Source: an uncultured Rubrobacteraceae bacterium (GTDB taxonomy: Bacteria; Actinomycetota; Rubrobacteria; Rubrobacterales; Rubrobacteraceae). From it: 27,999 nt of DNA. The notes below the pieces were generated by a model, which made no database searches, had not been told where the DNA came from, and was given only the letters and a program-made list of their open reading frames with translations. A program made the position numbers and the translations under genes. Positions 1 through 8,191 of the stretch are shown piece by piece. The stretch is taken from NCBI GenBank assembly GCA_902806105.1, contig CADCVI010000150.1, forward strand, positions 1-27,999. The letters are read 5' to 3'. Every line of letters starts with the position of its first letter. The first letter of the stretch is position 1.

Positions 1-665
1 GGGACCTGTACCTCGCGCGCCTCCGCGACCTCCGAGGCGGTGACGACCGGCCGGATCTCCTCCAGCGGCCTCCCTTCCACCTGCGCCCGCACGATGCCGA
101 GCTCGGCCCGGCGTTCCGGGTAGCCCATCGTGGTAGCGACCATGAAGCGGTCGAGCTGGCCCTCGGGCAACGGGTACGTGCCGTGAAACTGGTGAGGGTT
201 CTGCGTCGCGACGACGAAGAACGGCTCCGGCAGCTCGCGCGTCTCGCCCTCCACCGTCACCTGACCCTCCGCCATCGCCTCCAGCAGCGCGCTCTGGGTG
301 CGGGGGGTGGCGCGGTTGATCTCATCAGCCAGCAAGACCGGCGCGAAGACGGGTCCAGCGAGCCACTTGAAGAGCGCCTCCCTGGGATCGTAAACGCTCG
401 TGCCGGTGATGTCCGACGGCAACAGGTCCGGGGTGAACTGTATGCGCGAGAAGTCCGCAGATATGGAGGAGGAGATCGCACGCGCGAGCGTCGTCTTGCC
501 GACCCCGGGGATGTCCGTCAACAGGACGTGCCCCCCGGCGAGAAGCGAGATCAGACAAAGGTCCACGACCCTGTCCTTCCCGACGATTACCCCGCGAATG
601 GACTCGCGCAGCCGGCCGAATATGTCTCGCACCTCTACGAGGTTCTCAACCAGGCTACCCTGCAC
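1..665 (-). CDS. MoxR-family AAA+ ATPase, N-terminal part (C-terminus beyond window edge)
   Basis: Translating the minus strand from a GTG at 663-665 gives about 221 residues open to the window edge. The order of motifs is that of MoxR ATPases: an N-terminal helical stretch with IVGKDRVVD, a Walker A loop IPGVGKTTLA near residue 55, a Walker B LLADEIN near 110, a sensor-1 region VVATQNP, and LPEGQLDRF. MoxR proteins act as cytosolic chaperone-like ATPases, usually partnered with DUF58 and VWA-domain proteins to mature metalloenzymes or surface complexes; such partners would lie to the left, outside this window. A GGAGG ribosome-binding site lies about 5 bases upstream of the GTG, which decides the start. 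The ATPase family call is secure; the client is unknown. Confidence 0.93.
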   Translation of the reverse strand, partial: MQGSLVENLVEVRDIFGRLRESIRGVIVGKDRVVDLCLISLLAGGHVLLTDIPGVGKTTLARAISSSISADFSRIQFTPDLLPSDITGTSVYDPREALFKWLAGPVFAPVLLADEINRATPRTQSALLEAMAEGQVTVEGETRELPEPFFVVATQNPHQFHGTYPLPEGQLDRFMVATTMGYPERRAELGIVRAQVEGRPLEEIRPVVTASEVAEAREVQV

Positions 666-765
666 GATCCCTCCGATTGAAATTGAGAACGCAGCACGCC
701 GGGCCCCGAGGACACGTCCCCGAACGTCCGGAGCAGCACGCCCCCCACGCCGCCCCACTCTGGAC

Positions 766-771
766 TATTAT
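766..771 (+). promoter_or_regulatory. Candidate -10 box of tadA (leaderless)
   Basis: TATTAT lies exactly 7 bases before the GTG at 779, which would put the transcription start on or next to the start codon. No convincing -35 is seen and no Shine-Dalgarno sequence precedes the GTG. Inference from spacing only. Confidence 0.45.
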
Positions 772-778
772 CGGCCGC

Positions 779-1279
779 GTGAGCGAAAACCTTAAACACC
801 AGGACACCACGGGACCGGACGGCACGGACCTCGCGATGATGCGCCTCGCCCTGCGAGAGGCACACCGGGCCGCCGAGGAGGGGGAGGTCCCCGTCGGTGC
901 CGTCGTGGCGAGGGGGAAGGAGGTCGTAGCCGCCGCCCACAACGAGCGCGAGGCCACGAACGACCCGACCGCCCACGCCGAACTCCTCGCCCTCCGCCGC
1001 GCCGCCTCGTCCCTGGGAGGCTGGCGCCTCTCAAGCTGCACCCTCTACGCGACCCTCGAACCCTGCCCCATGTGCGCCGGCGCCCTCCACGCCGCCCGCA
1101 TCGGCCGCCTCGTCTACGCCGCCCCCGACCCCAAGGCAGGGGCCGCCGGAACCCTGTACGATCTCCCCTCCGATTCCCGCCTCAACCACACGTTCCCGAC
1201 CGAACGCGGCCTCCTGGAAGCCGAAGCCGCCTCCCTGCTCCGCTCCTTCTTCCGCAACCGCCGCAACCGCCCCAGGTAG
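779..1279 (+). CDS. tadA: tRNA-specific adenosine deaminase TadA
   Basis: A 166-residue protein, the normal TadA length (E. coli TadA is 167). It deaminates the wobble adenosine of tRNA-Arg(ACG) to inosine in the cytosol. The zinc/catalytic motifs are present: HAE at residues 66-68 (zinc His and proton-shuttling Glu) and PCPMC at 95-99 with both zinc cysteines. A conserved TLEPC context and a C-terminal SFFRNRR helix also fit. The GTG at 779 is chosen because it restores family length and lies 7 bases after a TATTAT box; an upstream TTG at 677 would add an implausible proline/histidine-rich tail, and ATGs at 836 and 839 would still leave both motifs. It is divergent from the MoxR gene. Confidence 0.95.
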   Translation: MSENLKHQDTTGPDGTDLAMMRLALREAHRAAEEGEVPVGAVVARGKEVVAAAHNEREATNDPTAHAELLALRRAASSLGGWRLSSCTLYATLEPCPMCAGALHAARIGRLVYAAPDPKAGAAGTLYDLPSDSRLNHTFPTERGLLEAEAASLLRSFFRNRRNRPR

Positions 1280-1620
1280 CCCCGGACCCCTTGTTCCGTG
1301 CTTAACCTCTACTCCAGGTCAAGCGTTATAGGCATAATAGTCTTAGAATAAACTGAGAGTATAGTCTTGTGGTTAGACCTGTAGATTACGGTGCGCGATT
1401 TGCTGGATATTCGGCTTTTTGTGGGGTTCGCGGAAAAATTTCTGAAAAAGTTTGCCCGAGCATCTGCTTCGCGAACATCCCATAGGAATCGGCCTTGAGG
1501 GTAATTTCGGTGACATCAACCTGATGTTGACGGTTATGTGGGCGGTATTGCGGTACGAAAATCTGGTGTGCTAGTTTGCCGCGGTACCAGATGTAGTGTT
1601 GAGGCTGTGGGGGTTCAGTG
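1280..1620. other. Intergenic leader of the nrdR-nrdJ region, no gene seen
   Basis: About 340 bases of clearly lower GC than the flanks. It contains several A/T-rich -10-like boxes around 1330-1365, including ATAGTCTT occurring twice, a perfect dyad ACATCA-ACC-TGATGT at 1513-1527 directly followed by TTGACG, and a 7-bp inverted repeat ATCTGGT/ACCAGAT at 1561-1567 and 1586-1592. No open frame resembles a protein. I looked for a cobalamin riboswitch (B12-box type sequence) and did not find one. Probably promoter and long leader of nrdR. Confidence 0.5.
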
Positions 1621-2079
1621 GTGCAGTGTCCGTACTGTGACAACGAAGATACGAGGGTCATAGACTCGCGGCTGTCGGAGGGTAAAGACGCTATTCGCAG
1701 GCGGCGTGAGTGCCTTACGTGCGAGAAGCGCTTCACTACTTACGAGCGCCGGGAGCCGTTGCGTCTGATGGTGTTGAAGAGGGACGGTTCCCGGGAGGGG
1801 TTTGATCGTCAGAAGCTTCAGGCCGGGCTCGCCAAGGCTTGCGTCAAGCGCCAGGTCTCCGAGGAGGAGATCGAGTTCATGGTCGACGAGATCGAGGCCG
1901 ACCTTCGGGAGAGGCGCCGCCACGAGGTGACGTCCAGAAGGTTGGGCGACATGGCGCTGGCGCGTCTGAGAAAGACTGATATGGTCTCTTACCTCCGGTT
2001 CGCGTCGGTGTACAGGCAGTACACGGATGTGGATCAGTTCCGGAGCGAGCTCGTGAGGCTCGCCGGCTCCGGCAGGTAG
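1621..2079 (+). CDS. nrdR: Transcriptional repressor NrdR
   Basis: A 152-residue ATP-cone regulator that senses ATP/dATP and represses ribonucleotide reductase genes by binding NrdR boxes. The N-terminal zinc ribbon is intact: CPYC at residues 3-6 and CLTC near 32-35, with the RRRREC segment before the second pair. The ATP-cone follows ([16 protein letters not shown], then [10 protein letters not shown]). Length and domain order are typical. The second of two adjacent GTGs is preferred because family members begin M-x-C-P-x-C; the GTG at 1618 is the alternative. A G-rich stretch at 1607-1613 may act as ribosome-binding site. It lies upstream of and in line with nrdJ, its expected target. Confidence 0.96.
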   Translation: MQCPYCDNEDTRVIDSRLSEGKDAIRRRRECLTCEKRFTTYERREPLRLMVLKRDGSREGFDRQKLQAGLAKACVKRQVSEEEIEFMVDEIEADLRERRRHEVTSRRLGDMALARLRKTDMVSYLRFASVYRQYTDVDQFRSELVRLAGSGR

Positions 2080-2083
2080 TCCG

Positions 2084-2099
2084 AAACTATATATAAGGG
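2084..2099 (+). promoter_or_regulatory. Candidate NrdR box
   Basis: The 16-mer AAACTATATATAAGGG begins five bases after the nrdR stop. By eye it matches the known NrdR box consensus (acaCwAtATaTwGtgt) at about 12 of 16 positions, including the whole CTATATATA core; the right arm is weak. NrdR boxes usually come in pairs and I do not see a good second copy at the expected spacing, which lowers confidence. Confidence 0.5.
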
Positions 2100-2145
2100 A
2101 TAACCCCACGGCGCCCGGGGAGAGGGCGCGCATCTGTTACGCACC

Positions 2146-2174
2146 ACGGATCCCAATAAGCCATTGGGATCCGT
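2146..2174 (+). promoter_or_regulatory. Perfect 12-bp dyad overlapping likely nrdJ -35
   Basis: ACGGATCCCAAT at 2146-2157 and ATTGGGATCCGT at 2163-2174 are perfect reverse complements around a 5-base loop AAGCC. No U-run follows, so a simple terminator is unlikely. The right arm contains TTGGGA (2164-2169), which sits 16 bases upstream of TAGTAT (2186-2191), a plausible nrdJ promoter. The dyad would therefore cover the -35, as an operator would, or form a hairpin in readthrough RNA from nrdR. Confidence 0.5.
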
Positions 2175-2222
2175 ATTTGGTCCGGTAGTATTTAAGAGAG
2201 TAAGAGGGAGGCAGAAAGAGGG

Positions 2223-4499
2223 ATGGAGATAGGTCGAGATAGGCAGGCGCGGGGCGAGGTTTTCGAGCTCTCGGAGAACGCGGTCGCGGTCCTCAAGAAG
2301 CGCTACCTGAAGAAGAACGAGCAGGGCGAGGCGATCGAGGAGCCGATCGACATGTTCAGGCGCGTGGCGTCGAACATCGCCGAGGGCGAGTTCCGGTTCA
2401 GGGAGGGCGAGGAGGCGCAGAAGCTCTACGAGGGGTCCAAGGAGAAGTTTCTCCGGCTCATGCTCTCGCGGAAGTTCATGCCGAACTCCCCGACCCTGAT
2501 GAACGCCGGGCGCGAGCTCCAGCAGCTCTCGGCCTGCTTCGTCCTGCCGGTCGAGGACTCCATCGACGGCATCTACGACACCCTCAAGCACCAGGCCGTC
2601 ATCCACAAGTCCGGCGGCGGCACGGGCTTCGGGTTCTCCCGCCTCCGCCCGAAGAACGACCTCGTCAAGAGCACGATGGGCGTCTCCTCGGGTCCGGTCT
2701 CGTTCATGGCCGTCTTCGACGCGTCGACCGAGCATATAAAGCAGGGCGGCACGCGCCGCGGCGCGAACATGGGCATCCTCAGGGTGGACCATCCGGACAT
2801 CGAAGAGTTTATCCAGTGCAAGAACGAGAACGACAAGATCAACAACTTCAACATCTCCGTGGCGATCACCGACGCCTTCATGGAGGCCGTAAGGGGCGAC
2901 ACGGACTTCGACCTCGTCAACCCGCGTGACGGTGAGGTCGTCAGGACCATCCGGGCGCGGGATCTCTTCGAGCAGATCGTGCGGGGGGCGTGGCTCAACG
3001 GCGAGCCGGGGGTCGTGTTTATAGACAAGATCAACGGCGACAACCCGACGCCTCAGTTCCCCATAGAGTCGACGAACCCGTGCTCGGAGGCTCACCTGCC
3101 GCCGTACGACTCGTGCAACCTCGGCTCCATCAACCTGGAGCGGTTCTTCGTCGAGGGGGCGAGGCCCGGCGAGGGGACTGTCGACTGGGACGAGCTTCGC
3201 GAGACGATCCACACGGCGGTCCGCTTCCTGGACAACGTGATCGAGATGAACAGCTACCCGCTCCCCGAGATCGACGAGATGAGCCGGGGCAACCGGCGCA
3301 TCGGGCTCGGGGTCATGGGCTTCGCCGACGTCCTCATTAAGCTCGGGATCACCTACGACTCCGACGAGGGCCTCGCCTTCGCAGAGAAGATGATGAAGTT
3401 CGTCGACGACGAGGCGTGGGAGGCGAGCCGGACGCTCGCCGAGGAGCGCGGCGTCATGCCCCACTTCGAGGGCTCGCGCCACGAGGCCCGTGGGGATCGC
3501 GTCAGGAACGCGACCGTCACCACGATCGCGCCGACCGGCACGATCTCCATCATCGCGGGCTGCTCGGGCGGCATCGAGCCCCTCTTCGCCGTTGCGTTCA
3601 TGCGCCGCCAGGCCGACATGGAGCTCCCGGACGTGAACCCCGAGTTCGTCAGGCTCGCGAAGGCGCGCGGCTTCTACTCGGAGGACCTCATGAAGAAGGT
3701 CGCCGAGCACGGCAGCGTGCGGGACATCGAGGAGGTGCCGGAGGACGTCAGGAGCACCTGGGTCACCTCGCACGACATCACCAGCGAGTGGCACGTCAGG
3801 ATGCAGGCCTCGTTCCAGAAGCACACCTCGATGGGCATCTCCAAGACCATCAACCTGCCCAACGACGCGACGACGCAGGACGTCGAGGATGCCTACCTCC
3901 AGGCCTTCGCGACGGGCTGCAAGGGGATAGCGGTCTACCGCGACGGCTCCCGCGACGCGCAGGTCCTCTCGACCGGCAAGACCCGCGTCGGGGTGCAGGC
4001 CGGGACGGAGATCGAGGTCAAGCACGTCTCGCTCGCCGAGGCGCGCAACGGCAGGCCCCGGACCCTCTCCGGCGTCACGAAGAAGATACAGACCGGCCAC
4101 GGCCCGCTGTACGTCTCGATGAACGACGACGAGTTCGGGCCGCGCGAGTGTTTCGTCATCCTCGGCAAGCCCGGCGGTACCGCGGCGGCCTTCTCGGACG
4201 CCCTGGGGCGCATGATCTCTCTCGCCATGACCCACGGCGCCCAGCCGGCCGAGATCGTCAACCAGCTCCGCGGCATCCAGGATGGGCACCCGGCGGGCTT
4301 CGGCCCGAACGCCGTCCTCTCCGTCCCCGACGGCGTCGCCAAGGCGATGGCCGAGCACTACATCATCGAGGACGGTGCCTCCGCAGCGAAGGAGCGCGAG
4401 CTCCCGATCATCGGGGCCTGCCCCGAGTGCTCCGGCGGCCTCACCATGCAGGAGGGCTGCGTCGTCTGCCACTCCTGCGGCTACTCGAAGTGCAGCTAG
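2223..4499 (+). CDS. nrdJ: Class II vitamin B12-dependent ribonucleoside-diphosphate reductase
   Basis: A 758-residue class II ribonucleotide reductase that makes deoxynucleotides using an adenosylcobalamin-derived thiyl radical, with no small radical subunit. Cysteines equivalent to the E. coli NrdA active-site set are visible: C105 in SACFVL, C287 in the N-x-C-x-E motif NPCSE, and C298 in SCNLGSIN. The barrel signatures [14 protein letters not shown] and [18 protein letters not shown] are present. The last 30 residues hold a cysteine-rich tail (CPEC, CVVCHSC, KCS) of the zinc-binding or redox type seen at class II C-termini. No intein is present. The ATG is preceded by purine-rich GGGAGGCAGAAAGAGGG. 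It follows nrdR by 143 bases and ends in its own terminator. Confidence 0.96.
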   Translation: MEIGRDRQARGEVFELSENAVAVLKKRYLKKNEQGEAIEEPIDMFRRVASNIAEGEFRFREGEEAQKLYEGSKEKFLRLMLSRKFMPNSPTLMNAGRELQQLSACFVLPVEDSIDGIYDTLKHQAVIHKSGGGTGFGFSRLRPKNDLVKSTMGVSSGPVSFMAVFDASTEHIKQGGTRRGANMGILRVDHPDIEEFIQCKNENDKINNFNISVAITDAFMEAVRGDTDFDLVNPRDGEVVRTIRARDLFEQIVRGAWLNGEPGVVFIDKINGDNPTPQFPIESTNPCSEAHLPPYDSCNLGSINLERFFVEGARPGEGTVDWDELRETIHTAVRFLDNVIEMNSYPLPEIDEMSRGNRRIGLGVMGFADVLIKLGITYDSDEGLAFAEKMMKFVDDEAWEASRTLAEERGVMPHFEGSRHEARGDRVRNATVTTIAPTGTISIIAGCSGGIEPLFAVAFMRRQADMELPDVNPEFVRLAKARGFYSEDLMKKVAEHGSVRDIEEVPEDVRSTWVTSHDITSEWHVRMQASFQKHTSMGISKTINLPNDATTQDVEDAYLQAFATGCKGIAVYRDGSRDAQVLSTGKTRVGVQAGTEIEVKHVSLAEARNGRPRTLSGVTKKIQTGHGPLYVSMNDDEFGPRECFVILGKPGGTAAAFSDALGRMISLAMTHGAQPAEIVNQLRGIQDGHPAGFGPNAVLSVPDGVAKAMAEHYIIEDGASAAKERELPIIGACPECSGGLTMQEGCVVCHSCGYSKCS

Positions 4500-4522
4500 A
4501 CGCAAGCTAGAAGTTCCACCCC

Positions 4523-4552
4523 GGGGCGGGCCTCACGGTCCGCCCCTTTTTT
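4523..4552 (+). terminator. Rho-independent terminator of nrdJ
   Basis: GGGGCGG at 4523-4529 pairs perfectly with CCGCCCC at 4540-4546 and is followed at once by six T residues. It lies 24 bases after the nrdJ stop. Confidence 0.92.
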
Positions 4553-4653
4553 CGTGCCCTCTCCCAGACTGCAGCTTTCGTCCAAGCCCCTTCGTGCCTG
4601 CGAGGGCCGTGAGACCGGCGGCGCTACCTGCCACTGCGCTACGCCGAGGCGTC

Positions 4654-4682
4654 TTGGAGAGAGGGGGGAGAGGCGTTATACT
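4654..4682 (+). promoter_or_regulatory. Promoter of tRNA-Ser
   Basis: TTGGAG (4654-4659), a 17-base spacer and TATACT (4677-4682) form a recognisable sigma-70-type promoter. The predicted transcription start, about 7 bases downstream, falls at 4689-4690, that is at the first base of the mature tRNA. Confidence 0.7.
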
Positions 4683-4689
4683 CTCGCGC

Positions 4690-4779
4690 GGAGAGGTGGC
4701 AGAGCGGTTGAATGCGGCGGTCTCGAAAACCGTTATGTCGGTAAACCCGGCATCGGGGGTTCGAATCCCCCCCTCTCCG
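4690..4779 (+). tRNA. tRNA-Ser(CGA)
   Basis: A 90-base class II tRNA. The acceptor stem GGAGAGG/CCTCTCC pairs over 7 bp. The anticodon loop CTCGAAA gives anticodon CGA, reading UCG. The long variable arm (around TGTCGG/CCGGCA) is typical of serine tRNAs. The T-arm is GGGGG-TTCGAAT-CCCCC. The discriminator is G at 4779 and CCA is not encoded. Confidence 0.96.
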
Positions 4780-4903
4780 CCCCGGGCGGCATCGTGCGAC
4801 CGGCCTCCCCGCCGCGACGGGTTTCTATTCGGAGCGCGTATCGTGTAGTCTCCGGCTGTGTCTTCTCCGTGCGGGATCAGCAAGATAAAGATCGGCGTCT
4901 GCC

Positions 4904-6133
4904 GTGACTTCTAGGGCTCTCAGGGGCGTTCTGCTGTACGCGGCGGCCGGGGTCGTCCTCGTCGCTTCGGCGGTGGTGGACTACTTCTACGTCGGGATGA
5001 CGCTTCAGAGGATCTACACGCCCCTCATGCCGATCCACGCGGACTTCGATACCTTCTGGCGCTCGTCAAGGGCGCTCCTCGACGGCGGGGACGTGTACGA
5101 GACGGGGGCCGAGCTCGTCAACCTCAACCCTCCCCTGTGGGTGATCCTCGTAGCCCCGTTCGCCCTCCTGGATCCCCTGACGGGCTATCGCCTCTTCGCG
5201 ATGCTCACGGCGGTCCTGATGGTGGCCTCCCTCCTGTGGACGGCCGCAGAGCTCCGGCCGTGGAGGGCGCACCCGCTCGTGGGCTCCCTCGCGATCGTGG
5301 CCCTGCTCGTCTCGTCGCCGCACCTCGCAACCCTCGCGCTCGGGCAGATCTACCCGGTGCTCTGCATAGGTCTGGTGGCCGCGTGGGTCCTGGACCGAAG
5401 GGGACGGCCCCTCGCCTCCGGGGCGGCGCTCGGGCTCGTGGTCGCGCTCAAGCCGTCGCTCGCGCCGGTCCTGCTCTGGCCCATCGTGAGGCGGCGGTGG
5501 GGGGCCTCCGTGGCGGCCGTCGTCTCGGGGGCGGCGGCGACGCTCGTCGGGGTGGTCGCCCTGGGGCCGGGGGCGACGCTACGTTGGCTCGAGCTCCTGA
5601 GGGACGAGCCCCTGAGCCCGTACTGGGACAACGCCTCCCTGCCCGCGGCGGCGGCCCGGCTCTTCACGCAGAACGAGTTCGGGGGGCCGCTCGTGGAGCT
5701 ACCGTGGACCGTCCCCCTGTTCGGCCTCATCGGTCTCCTGCTCGTGCTCCTCACCGCATACGCCGCCCGGCGGGACCCCGAGGCGGGGCTCTGGGCGCTC
5801 GTCGCGGCCTCGCTCCTAGCCTCGCCCATCGCCTGGAACAACTACCTCCTCCTGCTCGCGCCGGGCGTCCTGCTCCTCATGGCGCGCGGCCGGACGGCCG
5901 TCGCGGTCCTGCTGGTCGCGCTCCAGCTTCTCCCGCCCCAGTGGCCCCTCCTCTGGCAGCCCGGCGCGCCGCTCGGGGCGGCGGTCGGGCCGACGCTCTC
6001 CATACTCGCCCTCACGACCTACCTCTACGTCCTCCTCGCGCACTGGCTGGCCTTCTTCACGCACGTCGACGGCGAGCCTGAAGAAAGGGCTGTTCCGAAG
6101 GCCGGGGGTGCCTTCGAGTCGACGCGGGGGTAG
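4904..6133 (+). CDS. GT87-family (DUF2029) membrane glycosyltransferase
   Basis: A 409-residue polytopic membrane protein with about ten hydrophobic segments, the first at residues 8-28. The first extracytoplasmic loop carries DFDTFWRSSRALLDGGDVYE followed by NLNPPLWVIL. This is the pattern of GT87/GT-C enzymes such as mycobacterial PimE, where an early aspartate in the loop is catalytic and the sugar donor is a polyprenol-phosphate mannose. The likely role is adding hexoses to lipid-linked or envelope glycans on the outer face of the membrane. The start is a GTG with only a weak ribosome-binding site, so the N-terminus is uncertain by a few residues. It stands alone and converges on the TPR operon. 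Family is fairly sure; donor and acceptor are unknown. Confidence 0.8.
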   Translation: MTSRALRGVLLYAAAGVVLVASAVVDYFYVGMTLQRIYTPLMPIHADFDTFWRSSRALLDGGDVYETGAELVNLNPPLWVILVAPFALLDPLTGYRLFAMLTAVLMVASLLWTAAELRPWRAHPLVGSLAIVALLVSSPHLATLALGQIYPVLCIGLVAAWVLDRRGRPLASGAALGLVVALKPSLAPVLLWPIVRRRWGASVAAVVSGAAATLVGVVALGPGATLRWLELLRDEPLSPYWDNASLPAAAARLFTQNEFGGPLVELPWTVPLFGLIGLLLVLLTAYAARRDPEAGLWALVAASLLASPIAWNNYLLLLAPGVLLLMARGRTAVAVLLVALQLLPPQWPLLWQPGAPLGAAVGPTLSILALTTYLYVLLAHWLAFFTHVDGEPEERAVPKAGGAFESTRG

Positions 6134-6280
6134 TGGGTACGGGAGACGGGCAATGTTGCGCGCAGAACCCGAGCTTTGTCACGCCGGGGCACGAGCCGTC
6201 GACCCGAGGGTACGGATGGGGGTCGAGCGGGGCGTTCGTGCGGGAGCTCGCCAGCCTAGAGGGAGCCTTCCGGCTCGAAA

Positions 6281-6895
6281 CTAGCCCTTCTCCAGGCTCT
6301 CCAGCGCCTCCTGGGCGGCCTGTTTGAGGCGGCGGTTGGAGTCCGCGCGAAAGACCTTCTGGAGGTCGTTGCGCGCGCGTTCGCGTTCGCCGAGGGCGAC
6401 GAGGGCAGAGGCCCGGTTGTAGAGGGCGATGCCGAGCTTCGGGTCGAGCCTCACGGCGGCGTCGGCGGCTTCGAGGGCTCGCTCCGGTTCGCCCGAGGCG
6501 TCGAGGGAGGCCCCGAGGGCCGAGTAGTAGCGGGGGAGGGGGCGGTGGGAGACGAGGTCCTCGTAGGCGCTCGCTGCCTTGTCGTACTCGGCGCGGCGGA
6601 AGAGCACGGTCGCCTGGCGCTCGTCCGCCGCGACCGCCCGGGCCATGAGGAGGGTGAGGAGGGCGGTGCCGGAGAGGTAGGTCAGGAGCACGAGGAGGGC
6701 GTTCCCTTCTATGGTGTAGCGCATGACGAACGGGAGGCCGAGTGCCAGCACGCCGGCCACGGCGAGCGGCAAGAGGCGGGCGGCGAATTCGCCGTAGGCG
6801 CGCACCCGCAGGAGGTCGCGGTGCTGGCGGGCGACAAAGAAGACGAAGCCGAGGAGGACCACCATCGCCGCCAGGGTCGGGTAGAAGAAGCTCAT
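6281..6895 (-). CDS. Membrane-anchored TPR protein (copy B)
   Basis: A 204-residue protein. Three hydrophobic segments (about residues 5-22, 41-58 and 66-85) are followed by a cytoplasmic domain with TPR-like helices: FRRAEYDKAASAYEDLV, then YYSALGASLDASGEPERALEAADAAVRLDP, then ALYNRASALVALGERERARNDLQKV. It is clearly paralogous to the gene immediately upstream (same three-helix membrane part, same repeat order, same ending pattern). Its ATG overlaps the upstream stop in ATGA (6892-6895), so translation is coupled. TPRs bind proteins; no partner is evident. Third gene of a DUF1802-TPR-TPR operon. Confidence 0.82.
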   Translation of the reverse strand: MSFFYPTLAAMVVLLGFVFFVARQHRDLLRVRAYGEFAARLLPLAVAGVLALGLPFVMRYTIEGNALLVLLTYLSGTALLTLLMARAVAADERQATVLFRRAEYDKAASAYEDLVSHRPLPRYYSALGASLDASGEPERALEAADAAVRLDPKLGIALYNRASALVALGERERARNDLQKVFRADSNRRLKQAAQEALESLEKG

Positions 6896-7497
6896 CCCTT
6901 CTGCATCTCCTGGAGCAGGTTCTTCGCCGTCCTCCTGAAGCGGCGGGGGAGGTCGGCGTCCAGGGCCTTCTTGAGCTCCTTGATCGCCCGGCTCCGTCGC
7001 CCCGTGCTCCGCAGGATCAGGGCGCGGTTGTAGTAAGCGAGGCCGTACTCGGGGTCCAGCTCAATGGCCTTGGAGGAGGCCTCCAGCGCCTCCTCGGGAT
7101 GCCCTCCCGCCCCGAGGGCCGCCGCGAGAAAGGTCTGGTGGCGGGCGAGGGGCCGGGTCTCGGCGAGCTTGCGGTACAGCGCGGCCGCGCCCTCGTAGTC
7201 GTCCTTGCGGAAGGCCCGGGAGGCCTTGCGCTCCCCGGCCGGTTCCGAGACGAACCGGGAGAGGATCAGGATAGCCCCGAAGGAGATCGCCCAGAAGACG
7301 GGGATGGAGCCGCCCCTGCCCTGCACGAACGGGAGGCTCACCGCCATAAGCGTGATCGCCGCGAACGGCAACGATCTGCGCGCGAGTTCCCCCCACGCCC
7401 TCGCCCGCACGAGGTCCTTGTTGAACCCGAAGACAACCCGCCACGCGACCAGGACGAGCAGGACCGTGAGGATAACGGGGATAGCGGCGGTGCCCAA
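6892..7497 (-). CDS. Membrane-anchored TPR protein (copy A)
   Basis: A 201-residue paralogue of the following gene. It has three hydrophobic segments (about 5-22, 43-60 and 68-85), then TPR units including FRKDDYEGAAALYRKLAETRP and AIELDPEYGLAYYNRALIL, the latter with the canonical TPR residues. It starts with TTG, with GAGGGG about 11 bases upstream, and lies 17 bases after the stop of the DUF1802 gene, so it is in the same transcript. Function is unknown; as a membrane TPR scaffold it may assemble a complex with copy B. Confidence 0.82.
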   Translation of the reverse strand: MGTAAIPVILTVLLVLVAWRVVFGFNKDLVRARAWGELARRSLPFAAITLMAVSLPFVQGRGGSIPVFWAISFGAILILSRFVSEPAGERKASRAFRKDDYEGAAALYRKLAETRPLARHQTFLAAALGAGGHPEEALEASSKAIELDPEYGLAYYNRALILRSTGRRSRAIKELKKALDADLPRRFRRTAKNLLQEMQKG

Positions 7498-7514
7498 GAG
7501 ACCGGATCCCCTCG

Positions 7515-8108
7515 CTATACGCCCACGGGCGCCGGGCGCAGGCCACGGAGGACCTCCAGCGCGGGCCGCGTGAGACCGGCGAAGGCCGCGTCGTCGAGGG
7601 CGGGACGGGAGCCCGTGGTCGAGACGCTCTCTTCAAGCTCGATCCAGCTCTTGCACCCGCCGTACGACGGGCTGTACGGAAGCTCCACCGGCTCATCCAA
7701 GAGATGCACCCTGAGCACGAGCACCGTCAGGGGCTTCTTCGGGCGCCACTTCAGGCGGCTCTCGGCGTAGTCGTGAGTCCAGACGTGGTACGGATCGAGG
7801 GCTTCAAGCTCGTCCGTCTCGGAGATCTCGTGGGCAGCCTCGACCTCGGCGAAGGACGTGAAGAGCACGGGCCCGTCGTCCTTGCGCTGTGGGATGGACC
7901 GGAGCAGGTCGTGGTAGAGCGGCTTGAGCTGCTCGGGCTTCTGGTGTTCGTAGCCCCCGAAGAACAGGAAGCGGGTCTTCGGGATGGCGAAAGCCTTCTC
8001 GCGGATGCCGCCCTTGCGGACGACGAGCGCGGTCTCGCCGCGTTCGAGCGCCCTGACCGCGACCGCCCACTCCTTCAACGCGTGCCTCAAAGAACTCTGA
8101 GAATCCAT
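7515..8108 (-). CDS. DUF1802 family protein
   Basis: A 197-residue soluble protein with the features of DUF1802: an early ALKEWAVAVRALERGE segment, then VVRKGGIREKAFAIPKTRFLFFGGYEHQ, and a later SYGGCKSWIELEE. DUF1802 proteins have no established function. The ATG at 8106-8108 is chosen because GAGAGGTGAT stands directly upstream; an in-frame start 90 bases further upstream would read through the promoter. It is the first gene of the minus-strand operon with the two TPR genes and is divergent from fumC. Confidence 0.8.
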   Translation of the reverse strand: MDSQSSLRHALKEWAVAVRALERGETALVVRKGGIREKAFAIPKTRFLFFGGYEHQKPEQLKPLYHDLLRSIPQRKDDGPVLFTSFAEVEAAHEISETDELEALDPYHVWTHDYAESRLKWRPKKPLTVLVLRVHLLDEPVELPYSPSYGGCKSWIELEESVSTTGSRPALDDAAFAGLTRPALEVLRGLRPAPVGV

Positions 8109-8122
8109 CCGATCACCTCTCG

Positions 8123-8151
8123 TATAATGCCGTCCTATCTGGAAGATTATA
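8123..8151. promoter_or_regulatory. Face-to-face -10 boxes between the DUF1802 operon and fumC
   Basis: A perfect TATAAT on the plus strand (8123-8128) points towards fumC, and a perfect TATAAT on the minus strand (complement of 8146-8151) points towards the DUF1802 operon. They are only 17 bases apart, so the two promoters must compete for polymerase. The -35 elements are poor (TTCGAA for the minus promoter). Confidence 0.6.
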
Positions 8152-8191
8152 TGACGCGACCGGACACGCTTCGAAGGGGAGGACGCAAGAG

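Noticed and set aside
1280..2222. Cobalamin riboswitch for nrdJ
   Set aside because: I searched both upstream regions by eye for a B12-box-like sequence and the matching core and found neither.
2034..4505. Very long open frame antisense to nrdJ
   Set aside because: It mirrors the codon bias of nrdJ, has monotonous Asp/Glu/Arg/Leu composition, and no family pattern; a high-GC shadow.
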